From Xiheimicrobium sp033763395 (GTDB lineage Bacteria; Myxococcota; Myxococcia; Myxococcales; Myxococcaceae): a stretch of DNA of 64,000 nt. The position numbers were made by a program, and so were the translations under genes. The notes below the pieces were generated by a model. That model worked only from the letters and a program-made list of their open reading frames with translations, had not been told where the DNA came from and searched no databases. Location of the stretch: NCBI GenBank assembly GCA_033763395.1, contig JANRKQ010000215.1, forward strand, positions 1 through 64,000, written 5' to 3'. This document shows positions 16,660 through 26,300 of this stretch, piece after piece (the first letter of the stretch is position 1; every line of letters starts with the position of its first letter).

Positions 16660-16678
16660 CTTTCACCGGACGTGAAAG
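16660..16678 (+). terminator. Hairpin between convergent genes
   Basis: CTTTCAC-CGGAC-GTGAAAG forms a perfect 7-bp stem with a five-base loop, in the 190-bp gap between the TfoX gene and the convergent methyltransferase gene. It could stop or stabilise transcripts from both sides. No U-tract follows, so an operator is an alternative. Confidence 0.35.
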
Positions 16679-16757
16679 ACGCTGACCTGTGCGGTGGAGC
16701 GGTGGGTCGCCTCGTGTGTGGAGCGGCCCGTGTCACTGCGCGCGGCCGAGCGCGTCT

Positions 16758-17441
16758 TCACCGATGGCCGCGCACCTCGCGCACCGTCACGATCCAGTCG
16801 GTCGAGCCCACGGGGTTGCCGTCATACGGCGCGGCGTGCGTTCCCAGCGCGACGAAGTCGTCCGGCAGCGACACCCGGCCCGCGTCGCCGACCAGCACCG
16901 TGCGACCCAGCTCGGCGTTCGCCCGCAGCCACGGCACCAGCCGCGCGGTGATCGCCTCGTCGAAGGTGACGTCGCCCACGAGCACGACGTCACAGACGAA
17001 CGTGGCCGGCGCGCGCTCGAGGGGATCGCCCCACCACGCCTCGAGCTCACAGCCCGGGCCTCGCCCGTCGGCGCGGGTCGGCAGCCCGTTGAGCGCACCA
17101 TTCAGTCGCACCGCCTCGACCGCGAGTGGATCGACGTCGGCGCACAGAACGCTCCTCGCCCCCGCCCTCGCCGCGGCCAGGCCCTCGATGGCTCCGCCGC
17201 ACCCCACGTCGAGCACCCGCTGGCCCTCGACGACCGATGGATGATCGAGCACCCACCGCGCGAGCGCTTGCCCGCCCGGCCACGCGACCGCCCAGTACGG
17301 CATGACGAGCCCACGCGCCGCGGCCTCCTCAGGCGTCGCGTGCCACAGCGGGCTCGCCGGCATCAAGAGGTGGAGCCGCAGCTCGGGCACGAGCGGCACC
17401 GACGCCACCTCGGTCACCTCGAGCACCAGCGCCCGGCTCAC
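16758..17441 (-). CDS. Class I SAM methyltransferase, ETFB-lysine/METTL20-like
   Basis: A 227-residue methyltransferase. The SAM motif I is visible as VLDVGCGGAIEGLAAARAG, followed by CADVDPLAVEAVRLN, and VLVGDVTFDEA serves as the post-motif region. The preceding MPYWAVAWPGGQALARWVLDHP is typical of the lysine methyltransferase group that includes ETFB-lysine methyltransferase and nicotinamide N-methylase-like proteins. It starts at GTG overlapping the riboflavin synthase stop, so the pair is translationally coupled. A link between a flavin-synthesis gene and a flavoprotein (ETF) methyltransferase is attractive but inferred. Confidence 0.8.
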   Translation of the reverse strand: MSRALVLEVTEVASVPLVPELRLHLLMPASPLWHATPEEAAARGLVMPYWAVAWPGGQALARWVLDHPSVVEGQRVLDVGCGGAIEGLAAARAGARSVLCADVDPLAVEAVRLNGALNGLPTRADGRGPGCELEAWWGDPLERAPATFVCDVVLVGDVTFDEAITARLVPWLRANAELGRTVLVGDAGRVSLPDDFVALGTHAAPYDGNPVGSTDWIVTVREVRGHR

Positions 17442-18070
17442 CGCGCAAAGCCGGCGAGGCGCAGCTGCTCCTCGGTCAACCCGCCGCGCGCGCCGATCAT
17501 CTTCGCCACGAACTTGCCGACGATGTCGGCCTCGAGGTTCACCTTCGCACCGGGCGTCTTCGTCGACAGGCTCGTCCGCTCCCACGTCTCGGGGATCAGC
17601 ATCACGCCGAAGCGCTGGGCCGACACCTCGGTGAGCGTCAGCGACACGCCGTCGATGCAGACCGAGCCCTTCTCGACGAAGAACGGCGCCAGCGCGCCGG
17701 GCAACGAGCAGCTCAGCCGCCACGAGCCGCCGTCGGGCCGCACCTCGAGCACCTCGGCCACGCCATCGACGTGCCCCTGCACCCAGTGGCCACCGAGCCG
17801 ATCTCCGACGCGCAGCGCCTTCTCGAGGTTGATGCGGGTGCCCGGCGCCCAGCGGCCCAGCGTCGTGCGGCTCAGCGTCTCGGGCGCCGCCTGAACGCGA
17901 AACGAGCGCTCCTTCCACTCGACCACCGTCAGGCACACGCCGTCGCAGCTGATCGACTCACCATGCCGGTAGTCGGCAGGATCGAAGCCGGCCCGAACCC
18001 ACACGTCGGTGACCCCGCCCGGCACGAGCCGCTCGACGGTGCCTACGTCCTGCACGAGACCAGTGAACAT
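17438..18070 (-). CDS. ribE: Riboflavin synthase alpha chain
   Basis: A 210-residue enzyme that converts two 6,7-dimethyl-8-ribityllumazine molecules to riboflavin plus a pyrimidine, the last step of riboflavin synthesis. The diagnostic N-terminus MFTGLVQDVGTVE is present. Two repeated lumazine-binding domains follow, the first with SCDGVCLTVVE, the second with GHVDGVAEVLEV and SVCIDGVSLTLTEV. It is the first gene of a two-gene operon with the downstream methyltransferase. The other rib genes are not in the window. Confidence 0.95.
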   Translation of the reverse strand: MFTGLVQDVGTVERLVPGGVTDVWVRAGFDPADYRHGESISCDGVCLTVVEWKERSFRVQAAPETLSRTTLGRWAPGTRINLEKALRVGDRLGGHWVQGHVDGVAEVLEVRPDGGSWRLSCSLPGALAPFFVEKGSVCIDGVSLTLTEVSAQRFGVMLIPETWERTSLSTKTPGAKVNLEADIVGKFVAKMIGARGGLTEEQLRLAGFAR

Positions 18071-18093
18071 GCGACCGCTCTAACGCGCCGGCG

Positions 18094-18624
18094 TCACTTC
18101 TTCTTGCCCTTCGCCTTCGCCTTGCCCGGCTTCTTCGACACGCCCGCTTCGTCGAGCATGTCGAGGAACTCGACGATGCGGCTGTCAGCCTTGCGCAACC
18201 GCCGTGACAGCATGCGGCAGATGTTCTGCAGGATGATGATGTAGGCGTAGTTGTCGGACTTGTAGAGGTTCCACAGGTCGAGGTTCGTCAGCGCGTAGGT
18301 CGTCGTCTTCTTCTTCACCACGCACGTCGCGCTGCGCGGCTGCAGCTCCACCAGCGTCATCTCGCCGAACGTCTCACCCGGCCCCAGGCGAACGATGGGC
18401 ACCTGGTTGCCGCGCGTGCTCTTGCGCGCCACCTCGACCTCGCCGTCGCGAATGACGTACATCGTCCGGCCGAGCTCGCCCTCGTTGAAGATGTGATCGC
18501 CCGGCGCCCACGTCTGCTCCTCGAGGAAGTCGAAGAGGATGTCGAGGCTCGGCCCTTTGAGATCGTGAAACACCGGCACGCTGCGGAGGAAGGTCGCCAC
18601 GGAGGCGTCGCGCTTGACGTTCAT
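18094..18624 (-). CDS. Single-domain cyclic-nucleotide-binding protein
   Basis: A 176-residue protein with one CAP-ED domain (about 10-130): FLRSVPVFHDLKGPSLDILFDFLEEQ, DHIFNEGELGRTMYVIRDGEVEV and FGEMTLVELQPRSATC. A helical segment and a Lys-rich tail follow. It has no HTH or catalytic domain. It could be a cNMP-responsive adaptor or a decoy-type regulator. It diverges from the calpain-like gene across a 198-bp spacer containing a dyad. Confidence 0.85.
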   Translation of the reverse strand: MNVKRDASVATFLRSVPVFHDLKGPSLDILFDFLEEQTWAPGDHIFNEGELGRTMYVIRDGEVEVARKSTRGNQVPIVRLGPGETFGEMTLVELQPRSATCVVKKKTTTYALTNLDLWNLYKSDNYAYIIILQNICRMLSRRLRKADSRIVEFLDMLDEAGVSKKPGKAKAKGKKK

Positions 18625-18677
18625 GGGCGCGCAAGCTGCCACAGCCCGTGGCCCGAACCTCGGGGAAACGCCACCGC

Positions 18678-18702
18678 TCTTCCCGTTTTTCGAACCGGAA
18701 GA
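18678..18702 (+). promoter_or_regulatory. Inverted repeat in divergent spacer
   Basis: TCTTCC-N13-GGAAGA is a perfect six-base dyad, extendable with one mismatch, midway between the divergent cNMP-binding and calpain-like genes. Its position suits an operator controlling either gene. Confidence 0.35.
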
Positions 18703-18822
18703 TTGAAAGAATCCAGCCGCATGGGAAGACGGCGCGGGGCCGTGTGGGGCAAGGTCTTCCACATCGTCCACGACCCGTCGTAGGAAGGTCGTTTCGCCGC
18801 ACCGACGCAGGAGCCCCTCGAC

Positions 18823-20571
18823 ATGCCGCAGATCTCCGACCGCCGTCTCTCGTCGCTCTATTCGACCTTCGAGGCCCAGCACCGCTCGAACCCCGGCCTC
18901 AAGCTCGGGCAGGAGCAGGTGCTTCAGCTCCTCGCGCAGGTGGGCGACCGCAGCGGCTGGTCGTCGAACAAGGTGCTCGCCGAGCTCAAGAAGCCCGGCA
19001 TGACGCGCGAGCAGCAGGTGGCCCTCGTGCAGCGGGGCATGTCTGCGTCCGAGAAGCGCGACCTCGCCGCCATCGTCGACTCGGGCCAGGTGCCGCTCGA
19101 GCCCTCGGCCAAGCAGTTCCTCGACGCGGTGCTGGGGCGCGGCACCACCATCACCCCGCCGCCCACCAACGGCCTCACCATCACCGGCGACCAGAAGAAC
19201 GGGCTGTCGGGCCTCACCAAGGCGGGCGCGCAGATCGAGGCCATCAACCTCTCGGCGGCGCCGACGGGCCGCTACCGCGTCGACGACACCATGGTCGTCG
19301 GCAAGGCCGGCCAGGACGGCCGCTTCGACATGGCGAAGCTCACCGGCGACATGGCGCTCCGCGAAGGAGACGTCGTGCGCATTCGGGCGCGCTACGACGA
19401 CGGCTCCACCAGCGACTGGGTCACCATCAACGCGAAGGGCCTCGAGACCCGCGACACCCGCAACGCCGCGGTGGCGCTTTTCCGCATCGGCCTGGCCGAC
19501 GCCGGCAGCGGGAAGATCGCCGTCACCAACATCAACGCGAGCCGGCAGATCAGCGAGCCGGGCGCGCAGCTGCGGCTCACGAACAACCGCACCCGAGAGT
19601 CGTTCTCGGTCACCCTCGACGACAAGGGCAACTTCCCCGCGAACGTCACCGTCAACGGCCGCGCCGGAGACTCGTTCACCGTCGCCGCCACCGACGGGAA
19701 GAACAACGTCGACTTCCGCGAGGCCGTCGGCAACGTCACCGTGCCCGGGGGCCAGCCCGGCACGCAGGATCTCGTGCCCGACCCGGCGCTCCACGCCGAC
19801 GAGCTCGACGCCGCCGGCAAGCCGCGCTTCAGCAAGGCGCGCTTCACCGGCCCGCTCTTCATCGACGGCCCGAAGGCCGAAGACGTCGCGCAGGGACAGA
19901 TCGGCAACTGCTACTTCCCGGCGGCCATGGCGGCCATCGCGAAGATCAACCCCGACGCCATCACGCGCATGGTGAAGGACAACGGCGACGGCACCTTCAC
20001 CGTCACCTTCAAGCAGCGCGACTGGGCGACGGGCCGCTTCAAGGACGTGCCGGTGAAGGTCGACGCCGATCTCTACGTGCGCAGCTTCGGCGGGCCGCTC
20101 TACGGGCGCAGCACGAACTCGAACGACGCGCGCCAGATGGAGCTCTGGTACCCGCTCGTCGAGAAGGCCTACGCGCAGTGGAAGGGCAGCTACAACGACA
20201 TCGGCAACGGCGGCCTCGTCAACGACGTCTTCGAGGCGTGCCTGGGCCAGAACGCCGAGTACATGGCGCTGTCGTGGTCGAACGAGGCGCGGGTGTTCGA
20301 CACCATCAAGCGCGCCCTCGACGCGAAGAAGCCGGTGGGCGCCGGCACCTTCGGCAGCGACGAGTCCAGCCGGTACACCAACACCGGCGTGTACGCCGAT
20401 CACGCGTACTCGATCCTCGGGTACGAGCAGCAGGGCACCGAGAAGCTGATCGTGCTGCGCAACCCCTGGGCCGAGTCCGAGCCGCGCAACAACGGCCCCA
20501 ACGACGGCATCTTCAAGCTGAAGGTGAGCGAGTTCATGAAGCTGTTCCAGAGCCTGATGTGGGTCGAGTGA
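18823..20571 (+). CDS. Calpain-like (family C2) cysteine peptidase
   Basis: A 582-residue protein. The C-terminal 250 residues form a calpain catalytic core with Cys363 (GQIGNCYFPAA), His527 (YADHAYSILGY) and Asn547 (LRNPWAESE), so the triad is intact. The N-terminal 100 residues are helical. Residues about 110-330 contain two beta-rich, Ig-like modules (IEAINLSAAPTGRYRVDD and IAVTNINASRQI). There is no signal peptide or membrane helix. If it acts outside the cell it must leave by a non-Sec route. A small gene follows after 3 bp. Confidence 0.87.
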   Translation: MPQISDRRLSSLYSTFEAQHRSNPGLKLGQEQVLQLLAQVGDRSGWSSNKVLAELKKPGMTREQQVALVQRGMSASEKRDLAAIVDSGQVPLEPSAKQFLDAVLGRGTTITPPPTNGLTITGDQKNGLSGLTKAGAQIEAINLSAAPTGRYRVDDTMVVGKAGQDGRFDMAKLTGDMALREGDVVRIRARYDDGSTSDWVTINAKGLETRDTRNAAVALFRIGLADAGSGKIAVTNINASRQISEPGAQLRLTNNRTRESFSVTLDDKGNFPANVTVNGRAGDSFTVAATDGKNNVDFREAVGNVTVPGGQPGTQDLVPDPALHADELDAAGKPRFSKARFTGPLFIDGPKAEDVAQGQIGNCYFPAAMAAIAKINPDAITRMVKDNGDGTFTVTFKQRDWATGRFKDVPVKVDADLYVRSFGGPLYGRSTNSNDARQMELWYPLVEKAYAQWKGSYNDIGNGGLVNDVFEACLGQNAEYMALSWSNEARVFDTIKRALDAKKPVGAGTFGSDESSRYTNTGVYADHAYSILGYEQQGTEKLIVLRNPWAESEPRNNGPNDGIFKLKVSEFMKLFQSLMWVE

Positions 20572-20574
20572 GCC

Positions 20575-20928
20575 ATGGCCAAGCCTCCTGAGCCGCTCGA
20601 CGAAGTGCTGCCCAACGCGACGTGGATCGTCGAGGCCGAGGTCACCGAGGTGGTCGCCTCGGGCCCCACTCCGCCCCGCAAAGACGCGCCCCCGGGGTCG
20701 ACCAGCGTCGGCAACCTCGCCGCCTCGCAGACCGTCAAGCTGTCGGTGAAGAAGGTGCTGCGCGGCGACTCGGTGGGAGAGCTCGTCGTCGAGAAGCCCG
20801 CCGCCGGCTACGCGCTCAAGCCCGGCGACAAGGGGCCCTTCCTGGTCGATCGCAACAAGGTGATCCTCGGCCGGTACGGCCCCGACTCGTGGCATCCCGA
20901 CCGCATCGCCGCGGCCATCAAGGGCTGA
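20575..20928 (+). CDS. Hypothetical protein downstream of the calpain-like gene (117 aa)
   Basis: A 117-residue beta-rich protein (ATWIVEAEVTEVV, TVKLSVKKVLRGD, ELVVEKPAAGYAL) ending in a short helix. It starts three bases after the calpain-like stop, so the two genes are almost certainly co-transcribed and coupled. Small size and coupling fit an inhibitor, immunity factor or chaperone for the peptidase, but no motif proves any of these. Confidence 0.72.
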   Translation: MAKPPEPLDEVLPNATWIVEAEVTEVVASGPTPPRKDAPPGSTSVGNLAASQTVKLSVKKVLRGDSVGELVVEKPAAGYALKPGDKGPFLVDRNKVILGRYGPDSWHPDRIAAAIKG

Positions 20929-21039
20929 CCGAGCGCTGAAACGGGCGCGCTCGTTCCGTCACCATCGCGCAAGGCCTCCCACGCCGCGGCGCTGGCTCAC
21001 GGTGGACCGGGGACGGCCGAGTCCTGGGTGCACGGCGTT

Positions 21040-22359
21040 TCAGCCGAGGAAGGCCGAGTCGGTCGAGCGCTGGCGGAAGCCCTCCAGCGTGCGCACGGCC
21101 GGTGAGCGCCCGTCGGCGAGCACGGCTTCGAGCGGCGCCAACAACGGGCGATCGGCCGGGTCGAGCCGCGACAGACCATCGGCCGCGAGCTTCAGCACGG
21201 TCGCGGCCATCGCCTTCACCGAGAACCCGGCGGCTTCGGCGTCGAGCCCGTCACGCTGCGCGGCGAGGTGCAGCGCGTGGTGCTGGGCCGGCGTCATCGC
21301 GAGCGCGTCGTACAGGCCGTCGAGCGCCTGGCGATCGTACAGGAGCCCACGCATGAGGGCCGCGAGCGCGCCCGTCATCGCGGCGTCGTTGCAGTCGGCC
21401 GAGCGCACCTCGAGCACGCGCTTGATGCGCACCTCGGGGAAGAGCGTCGACTGGTGATCGACCCAGTCGCTCGCCAGCGCCGGCTTGCCCTCGTAGCCCT
21501 GTCGCAGCAGCTGGCCGAAGGTGAGCTTCGGCGTCAGGTACTTCCCATCGCGGCGCAGGAACAACAGCGGCGCCTCGCACGCCCACTCGACGTACCGCCG
21601 GTACGAGAACGAGCCGTCGACCATGAAGGCTGGCGTTCCACACCGCGCGGGATCGACGTCGTTCCATACGCGGCTGCGAAACGACTGGAACCCCGACTCG
21701 CGGCCCTCGACGATGGGCGAGTTGGCGAAGAGCGCCACCGTCACCGGCGTCATGCGCGCGGCGGCCGTCACCTTCTTCGCGCAGTCGGCCTCGTCCTGCC
21801 AGTCGAGGGACACCTGACCGGTGGCCGTCATCAACATCATGTGGAGCGCGTGCGAGCCCCGCGCGCCGAGCGTCTGCTTCATCGCGCCGTAGCGGGACTT
21901 CGGCATCCACGGCATCTCACCCAGCACGTCGAAGGGCCGGTAGCCGTGCGTCACCACCCGCAGGCCCAGCGCGCGGGTGTGCTCGGCGAGGCGGGCGAGG
22001 TGCTCGACGTTCTCGGCGTGGGCGGCCCGGGCCGTAGGGTGCGGCGCGCCCGAGAGCTCGAACTGGCCTCCCGGCTCGAGCGAGAGGGTGACCGACCCCT
22101 TCGTCATCGCGATGACGGGAAGCCCCGGCGCCTCGCGAAACGGCTCCCAGCCATCGGCCGAAAAGCGCGCCAGCAGCGCCCCGATGCCCGAGGGGCCCTC
22201 GTACGGCACCGCGCGCACGCCGCTCAGCGGGTAGATGAGCTTCTCGTGCTCCAGCCCGATGAGCCCCGGGCCGTCGCGCCGCTCCGCCGAGCGGAACGTC
22301 GCCTCGAGCTCCTCGAGGGACGTCAACGGCGCCTCACTCTGGCGGGCATCGAGCGACAT
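21040..22359 (-). CDS. gshA: Glutamate-cysteine ligase (GCS2/plant-type)
   Basis: A 439-residue ATP-dependent ligase joining glutamate and cysteine, the first step of glutathione synthesis. The family is recognisable from GLEHEKLIYPLSG, SVTLSLEPGGQFELSGAP, RYGAMKQTLGARGSHALHMMLMTATGQVSLDWQDEADC and FMVDGSFSYRRYVEWA. Length fits the plant/proteobacterial type (about 430-460). Glutathione synthetase is not in view. It diverges from the membrane-protein gene at 22406, and their upstream regions are very short. Confidence 0.93.
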   Translation of the reverse strand: MSLDARQSEAPLTSLEELEATFRSAERRDGPGLIGLEHEKLIYPLSGVRAVPYEGPSGIGALLARFSADGWEPFREAPGLPVIAMTKGSVTLSLEPGGQFELSGAPHPTARAAHAENVEHLARLAEHTRALGLRVVTHGYRPFDVLGEMPWMPKSRYGAMKQTLGARGSHALHMMLMTATGQVSLDWQDEADCAKKVTAAARMTPVTVALFANSPIVEGRESGFQSFRSRVWNDVDPARCGTPAFMVDGSFSYRRYVEWACEAPLLFLRRDGKYLTPKLTFGQLLRQGYEGKPALASDWVDHQSTLFPEVRIKRVLEVRSADCNDAAMTGALAALMRGLLYDRQALDGLYDALAMTPAQHHALHLAAQRDGLDAEAAGFSVKAMAATVLKLAADGLSRLDPADRPLLAPLEAVLADGRSPAVRTLEGFRQRSTDSAFLG

Positions 22360-22405
22360 GCAATGGAGGCGGCTCTATAACGTCGGACCCTCAGGGTCGC
22401 GCCAT

Positions 22406-23194
22406 TTGAACGACATCGTCCCCACCCTTCCTGCGGCGCCGACGCTCGGAGACTTCTTCCGCGGCCTCGCCCTGCCCTTCCGGGCCGTGCGCATCATGGT
22501 GTCGACGCCGAAGCTGTTCGGGCTGTCGCTGTTGTCGGGCCTCGTCACCGCCGGGCTGCTGGCCGGCATCGTCGTCTTCTTCTGGCCGCGCGCCTTCGGG
22601 TGGGCCGACGGCCTCATCGGCACGGGCGGCTGGCGCAGCGTCGCCTCGGCCATCGTCGGCTTCCTCTTCTTCTCGCTCGCGTCGTTCGTGTCCGCGCTGA
22701 CGCTCCCGAACCTTGTGCTCGCCCCCCTGCAGGATCCGCTCTCTGAGGCCACCGAAGAGCGCTGCGGCGACTTCGTCAGCCCGCCGTTCGAGCTGGGCCG
22801 GACGATTCGGGGCACCGCCGAGTCGCTGGGCCACACCCTGCTGCGGCTCGTCACCCAGGTGCTGGGGCTCCTCGTGCTGCTGCCCCTCAACCTCGTGCCG
22901 GGCGCCGGCAGCGTCGCCTGGGCCGTCTTCGGCTCGATGTGGAGCATGTTCTGCCTCTCGGTCGAGCACCTCTCGAACCCGATGGCCCGCCACCTCTACC
23001 CCTTCGGTCAGGTGCTCGCCGCGCTGCGCCGCCGGCTGACGCTCGCCCTCGGCTTCGGCGCGGCGCTGTACGTCATGCTCTGGGTGCCGGTGCTCAACTT
23101 CTTCCTCATGCCCGTCGCCGTGGTGGCGGGGACGCTGCTCTACCGGGCGCTCCGGCAGGCCGGCGCCGTGTCGGGGCCGCCCCCAGCGCGCTGA
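22406..23194 (+). CDS. EI24/CysZ-like multi-pass membrane protein
   Basis: About 262 residues with at least four long hydrophobic stretches (LFGLSLLSGLVTAGLLAGIVVFF, VASAIVGFLFFSLASFVSALTL, VLGLLVLLPLNLVPGAGSVAW, ALYVMLWVPVLNFFLMPVAVVAGT). These match the EI24/CysZ family. CysZ imports sulfate; many homologues are uncharacterised. The start is uncertain: TTG at 22406 is used here, while an ATG at 22358 would overlap the gshA start. Proximity to a cysteine-consuming gene is suggestive only. Confidence 0.82.
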   Translation: MNDIVPTLPAAPTLGDFFRGLALPFRAVRIMVSTPKLFGLSLLSGLVTAGLLAGIVVFFWPRAFGWADGLIGTGGWRSVASAIVGFLFFSLASFVSALTLPNLVLAPLQDPLSEATEERCGDFVSPPFELGRTIRGTAESLGHTLLRLVTQVLGLLVLLPLNLVPGAGSVAWAVFGSMWSMFCLSVEHLSNPMARHLYPFGQVLAALRRRLTLALGFGAALYVMLWVPVLNFFLMPVAVVAGTLLYRALRQAGAVSGPPPAR

Positions 23195-23256
23195 ACCTCC
23201 CCGTCGTGGCTGTGGGCCAATCGGAACGTGGTCGACGCGCCCCGTGTTGGCCTTCC

Positions 23257-23284
23257 TTGAAGGGGCACACCCCGCTGGTTAGGC
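23257..23284 (+). promoter_or_regulatory. Sigma-70 type promoter for the C-terminal processing protease
   Basis: TTGAAG and TTAGGC are separated by 16 bp. Predicted transcription starts near 23291, about 54 bp before the ATG, and the leader carries a good GAGGAAG ribosome-binding site. Confidence 0.5.
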
Positions 23285-23344
23285 TCGACCGGTCATTCGA
23301 CAGGCCGACGTTTCCGAAGGCACTTCGAGGAAGAGACTCACATC

Positions 23345-26300
23345 ATGCACATGCTCCGCCGGGTCCTGGTCGTCGCCGCGCTCATCATCGCGTGGGCGCT
23401 GGCTGGAAACGACCGCGTCCCCCTCTCGCTCACCATGTCGAAGGAGGCCGAAGCGGCTCCGGGCCGTGGCGGCGACGAGTCGAAGTCCACGCACGAGCTC
23501 TCGGCGCTGCGCGTGCTGACGAAGGTGATCCTCTACGTGAAGGACAACTACGTCGACCCCAAGCGCGTGCGCCCGAAGGAGATGATGGTCGCCGCCCTCG
23601 AGGCCGTCGAGAAGTCGGTGCCCGAGGTGATGGTCGACGGGTCGGCCGAGAGCGGCAAGGTGCGCCTCAACGTCAACGGCAAGGCGCGCGAGTTCGACAT
23701 CACCCACGTCGACACGCTCTGGCGCATGTCGTTCACCATGAAAGACGTGTTCGACTTCATCTCGCGCAACATGCGCCCCACCGATGACACCCGCGAGATC
23801 GAGTACGCGGCGGTCAACGGCATGCTGAACACGCTCGACCCGCACTCGATCCTCCTGCGGCCCGAGATGTACCGGGAGATGAAGCTCTCGACGAAGGGCG
23901 AGTTCGGCGGCCTCGGCTTCGTCATTCAGATGCGCGAGGGCATTCTCACCGTCGTCAAGGTGCTGCCCAAGACGCCCGCCTTCCGCGCAGGCATCAAGAA
24001 GGACGACCAGATCACCCGCATCGGCGAAGAGTCGACCGTCAACATGGACCTCAACGAGGCCGTCGGGAAGCTGCGTGGCCCGGTCGACTCGCGCGTCACC
24101 ATCACCGTCAACCGCAAGGGCTGGGACAAGCCCCAGGTCATGACGCTCACCCGCGCGCTCATCACCATCGAGTCGGTGCAGTCGAAGCTGCTCGCCTCGA
24201 ACGTCGGCTACGTGCGCATCAAGAACTTCCAGGGCAACACCACCCGCGATCTGCAGTCGGCGCTCACCGAGCTCGGCCAGCAGGCGAAGACGAACGGCGC
24301 GGCCGCGGGCCTCAAGGGCGTCGTGCTCGACCTGCGCGGCAACCCGGGCGGGCTCCTCGACCAGGCCATTCAGGTGTCCGACGTGTTCGTCTCGAGCGGC
24401 ACCATCGTCGCCACCGTCGGCCTGTCGGACAAGCTGCGCGAAGAGAAGAAGGCCCACCCCGATGACGACGATGACGCCTACCCCGTCGCGGTGCTCGTGA
24501 ACGCCGGGAGCGCCTCGGCCTCAGAGATCGTCGCCGGCGCGCTCAAGAACCTCAACCGCGCCGTCATCATCGGCCGGCAGACGTTCGGCAAGGGCTCGGT
24601 GCAGGTGCTCTACGACTTCCCCGACGAGAGCGCGCTCAAGCTCACCATCGCCAAGTACCTCACGCCCGGCGACATCTCGATTCAAGAGGTCGGCATCACC
24701 CCCGACATCCAGCTCACCCCCACGCGCGTCTCGAAGGACCGCGTCGACGTCTTCGCGCCCCGCAAGTCGATGGGCGAGGCCGACCTCGAGTCGCACTTCG
24801 GCAACCCGTCGAACGACAAGGCCGCCAAGAAGCGTGAAGACGTCGTCGTGCGCGAGAAGCCGCTCCTGTCGCTCAAGTACCTCAAGGAAGAGAAGGAGAA
24901 GGTCGCCAAGGCTCCGCCCGAGGAGAAGAAGGACCCGAAGGCCGCGGCAGCCCCGCCCAAGGGCAAGGCGCAGGCGGGCAAGAACGTGCTGACCGACAGC
25001 GAGGGCTCGACGAGCGAAGAAGATCTCGACGACCAGCTCGACGCCGAATCGCAAGACGAGGTGCGCGAGGACTTCGAGGTCACCTTCGCGCGCGACTTCC
25101 TCCTCACCGCGCCCTTCACCCGACGCGACAAGATGATCGAGGCCGGCAAGAAGTTCGTGAACGACACCTCGCGCAAGGAAGAAGACCGCATCGCCAACGC
25201 GATCACCGCGCTCGGCATCGACTGGTCGCCCGGGGCCTCACCGAAGAAGCCCAGCGTCGAGAGCACGCTCAAGCCCAACGTCGACCGCAAGATCGTCGCG
25301 GGCGAGACGGTGCAGCTCGAGCTGACCGCCGAGAACAAAGGCTCCGAACCCATCAAGCGCCTGCGCGCCTGGATCGAGAGCGAGAACGGCTACCTCGACC
25401 GCCGCGAGTTCCTCTTCGGCGCCCTCAAGCCCGGCGAGCAGCGCACCTGGACCGTCAGCGTCAAGCTGCCGAAGGATCTCATCTCGCGCCGTGATGGTGT
25501 GACCGTGAAGTTCCAGGACGACTCGGGCGTGCTGCAGGAAGCGCTGGCCGGCGAGCTCAACTTCGTCGAGCTGCCCAAGCCCCGCTTCGCCTACTCGTGG
25601 CAGCTCCTCGACGACTGCCAGGCCTGCAACCAGGACGGCGTGGCCCAGCGTGGCGAGTCGGTCACCCTCTTGCTCGACGTCACCAACGTCGGCGGCGGCA
25701 AGGCCCTCGACACCTTCGCGATGATCCGCAACACGGGCGAGCCCAACATCTTCATCGAGAAGGGCCGCTTCAAGGTGGGTGAGCTCGAGGCCGGTGAGAC
25801 GAAGACGGCGCGCTTCTCGCTCGAGGTGAAGAAGTCGCTCAAGCCCGACGAGTTCGGGCTGCGCGTCAACGTGCTCGACGAGCCCCTCGAGGAGTTCCTC
25901 ACCGACAGGCTCGTCATCCCCGTCGACGGCGCGGTGGCGCCGGTGGCGCTCGAGGCGAAGAAGGGCGTCGTCAAGGTGGCCGAGAAGGCCGAGGTCTACG
26001 CCAGCGCCGACCCGCGCGCGCCCGTCATCGCCCGCCTGCCGAAGGGCGCGGTGCTGTCCGAGCTCGCCCGCGGGGCCACCGTCGCCCGCGTCGAGCTGGC
26101 CGAGAACCGGGCGGCCTTCGTGAAGATCGCCGACCTGCGCGACGCGCGGGGCCAGAAGCCCGTGTTCCCGAAGGACAAGGAGCTCGAGATCGTGCCGTTC
26201 CGCGCTCCGGCCCTCATCAGCGTCAACCTCGACCCGGCCCAGGGCGGCACCGCCGTCGACGGCGCCAACTTCACCCTCTCGAGCGTCGTGACCGATCCCA

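Noticed and set aside
18626..18645. Possible sigma-54 promoter before the cNMP-binding gene on the minus strand
   Set aside because: GG and GC are ten apart but the -12 element is poor and it lies almost on the start codon, leaving no transcript leader or start site.
18625..20895. Minus-strand extension upstream of the cNMP-binding gene, opposite the calpain-like gene
   Set aside because: The residues before the ATG at 18624 are low-complexity shadow of the calpain-like gene, which has an intact catalytic triad on the plus strand.
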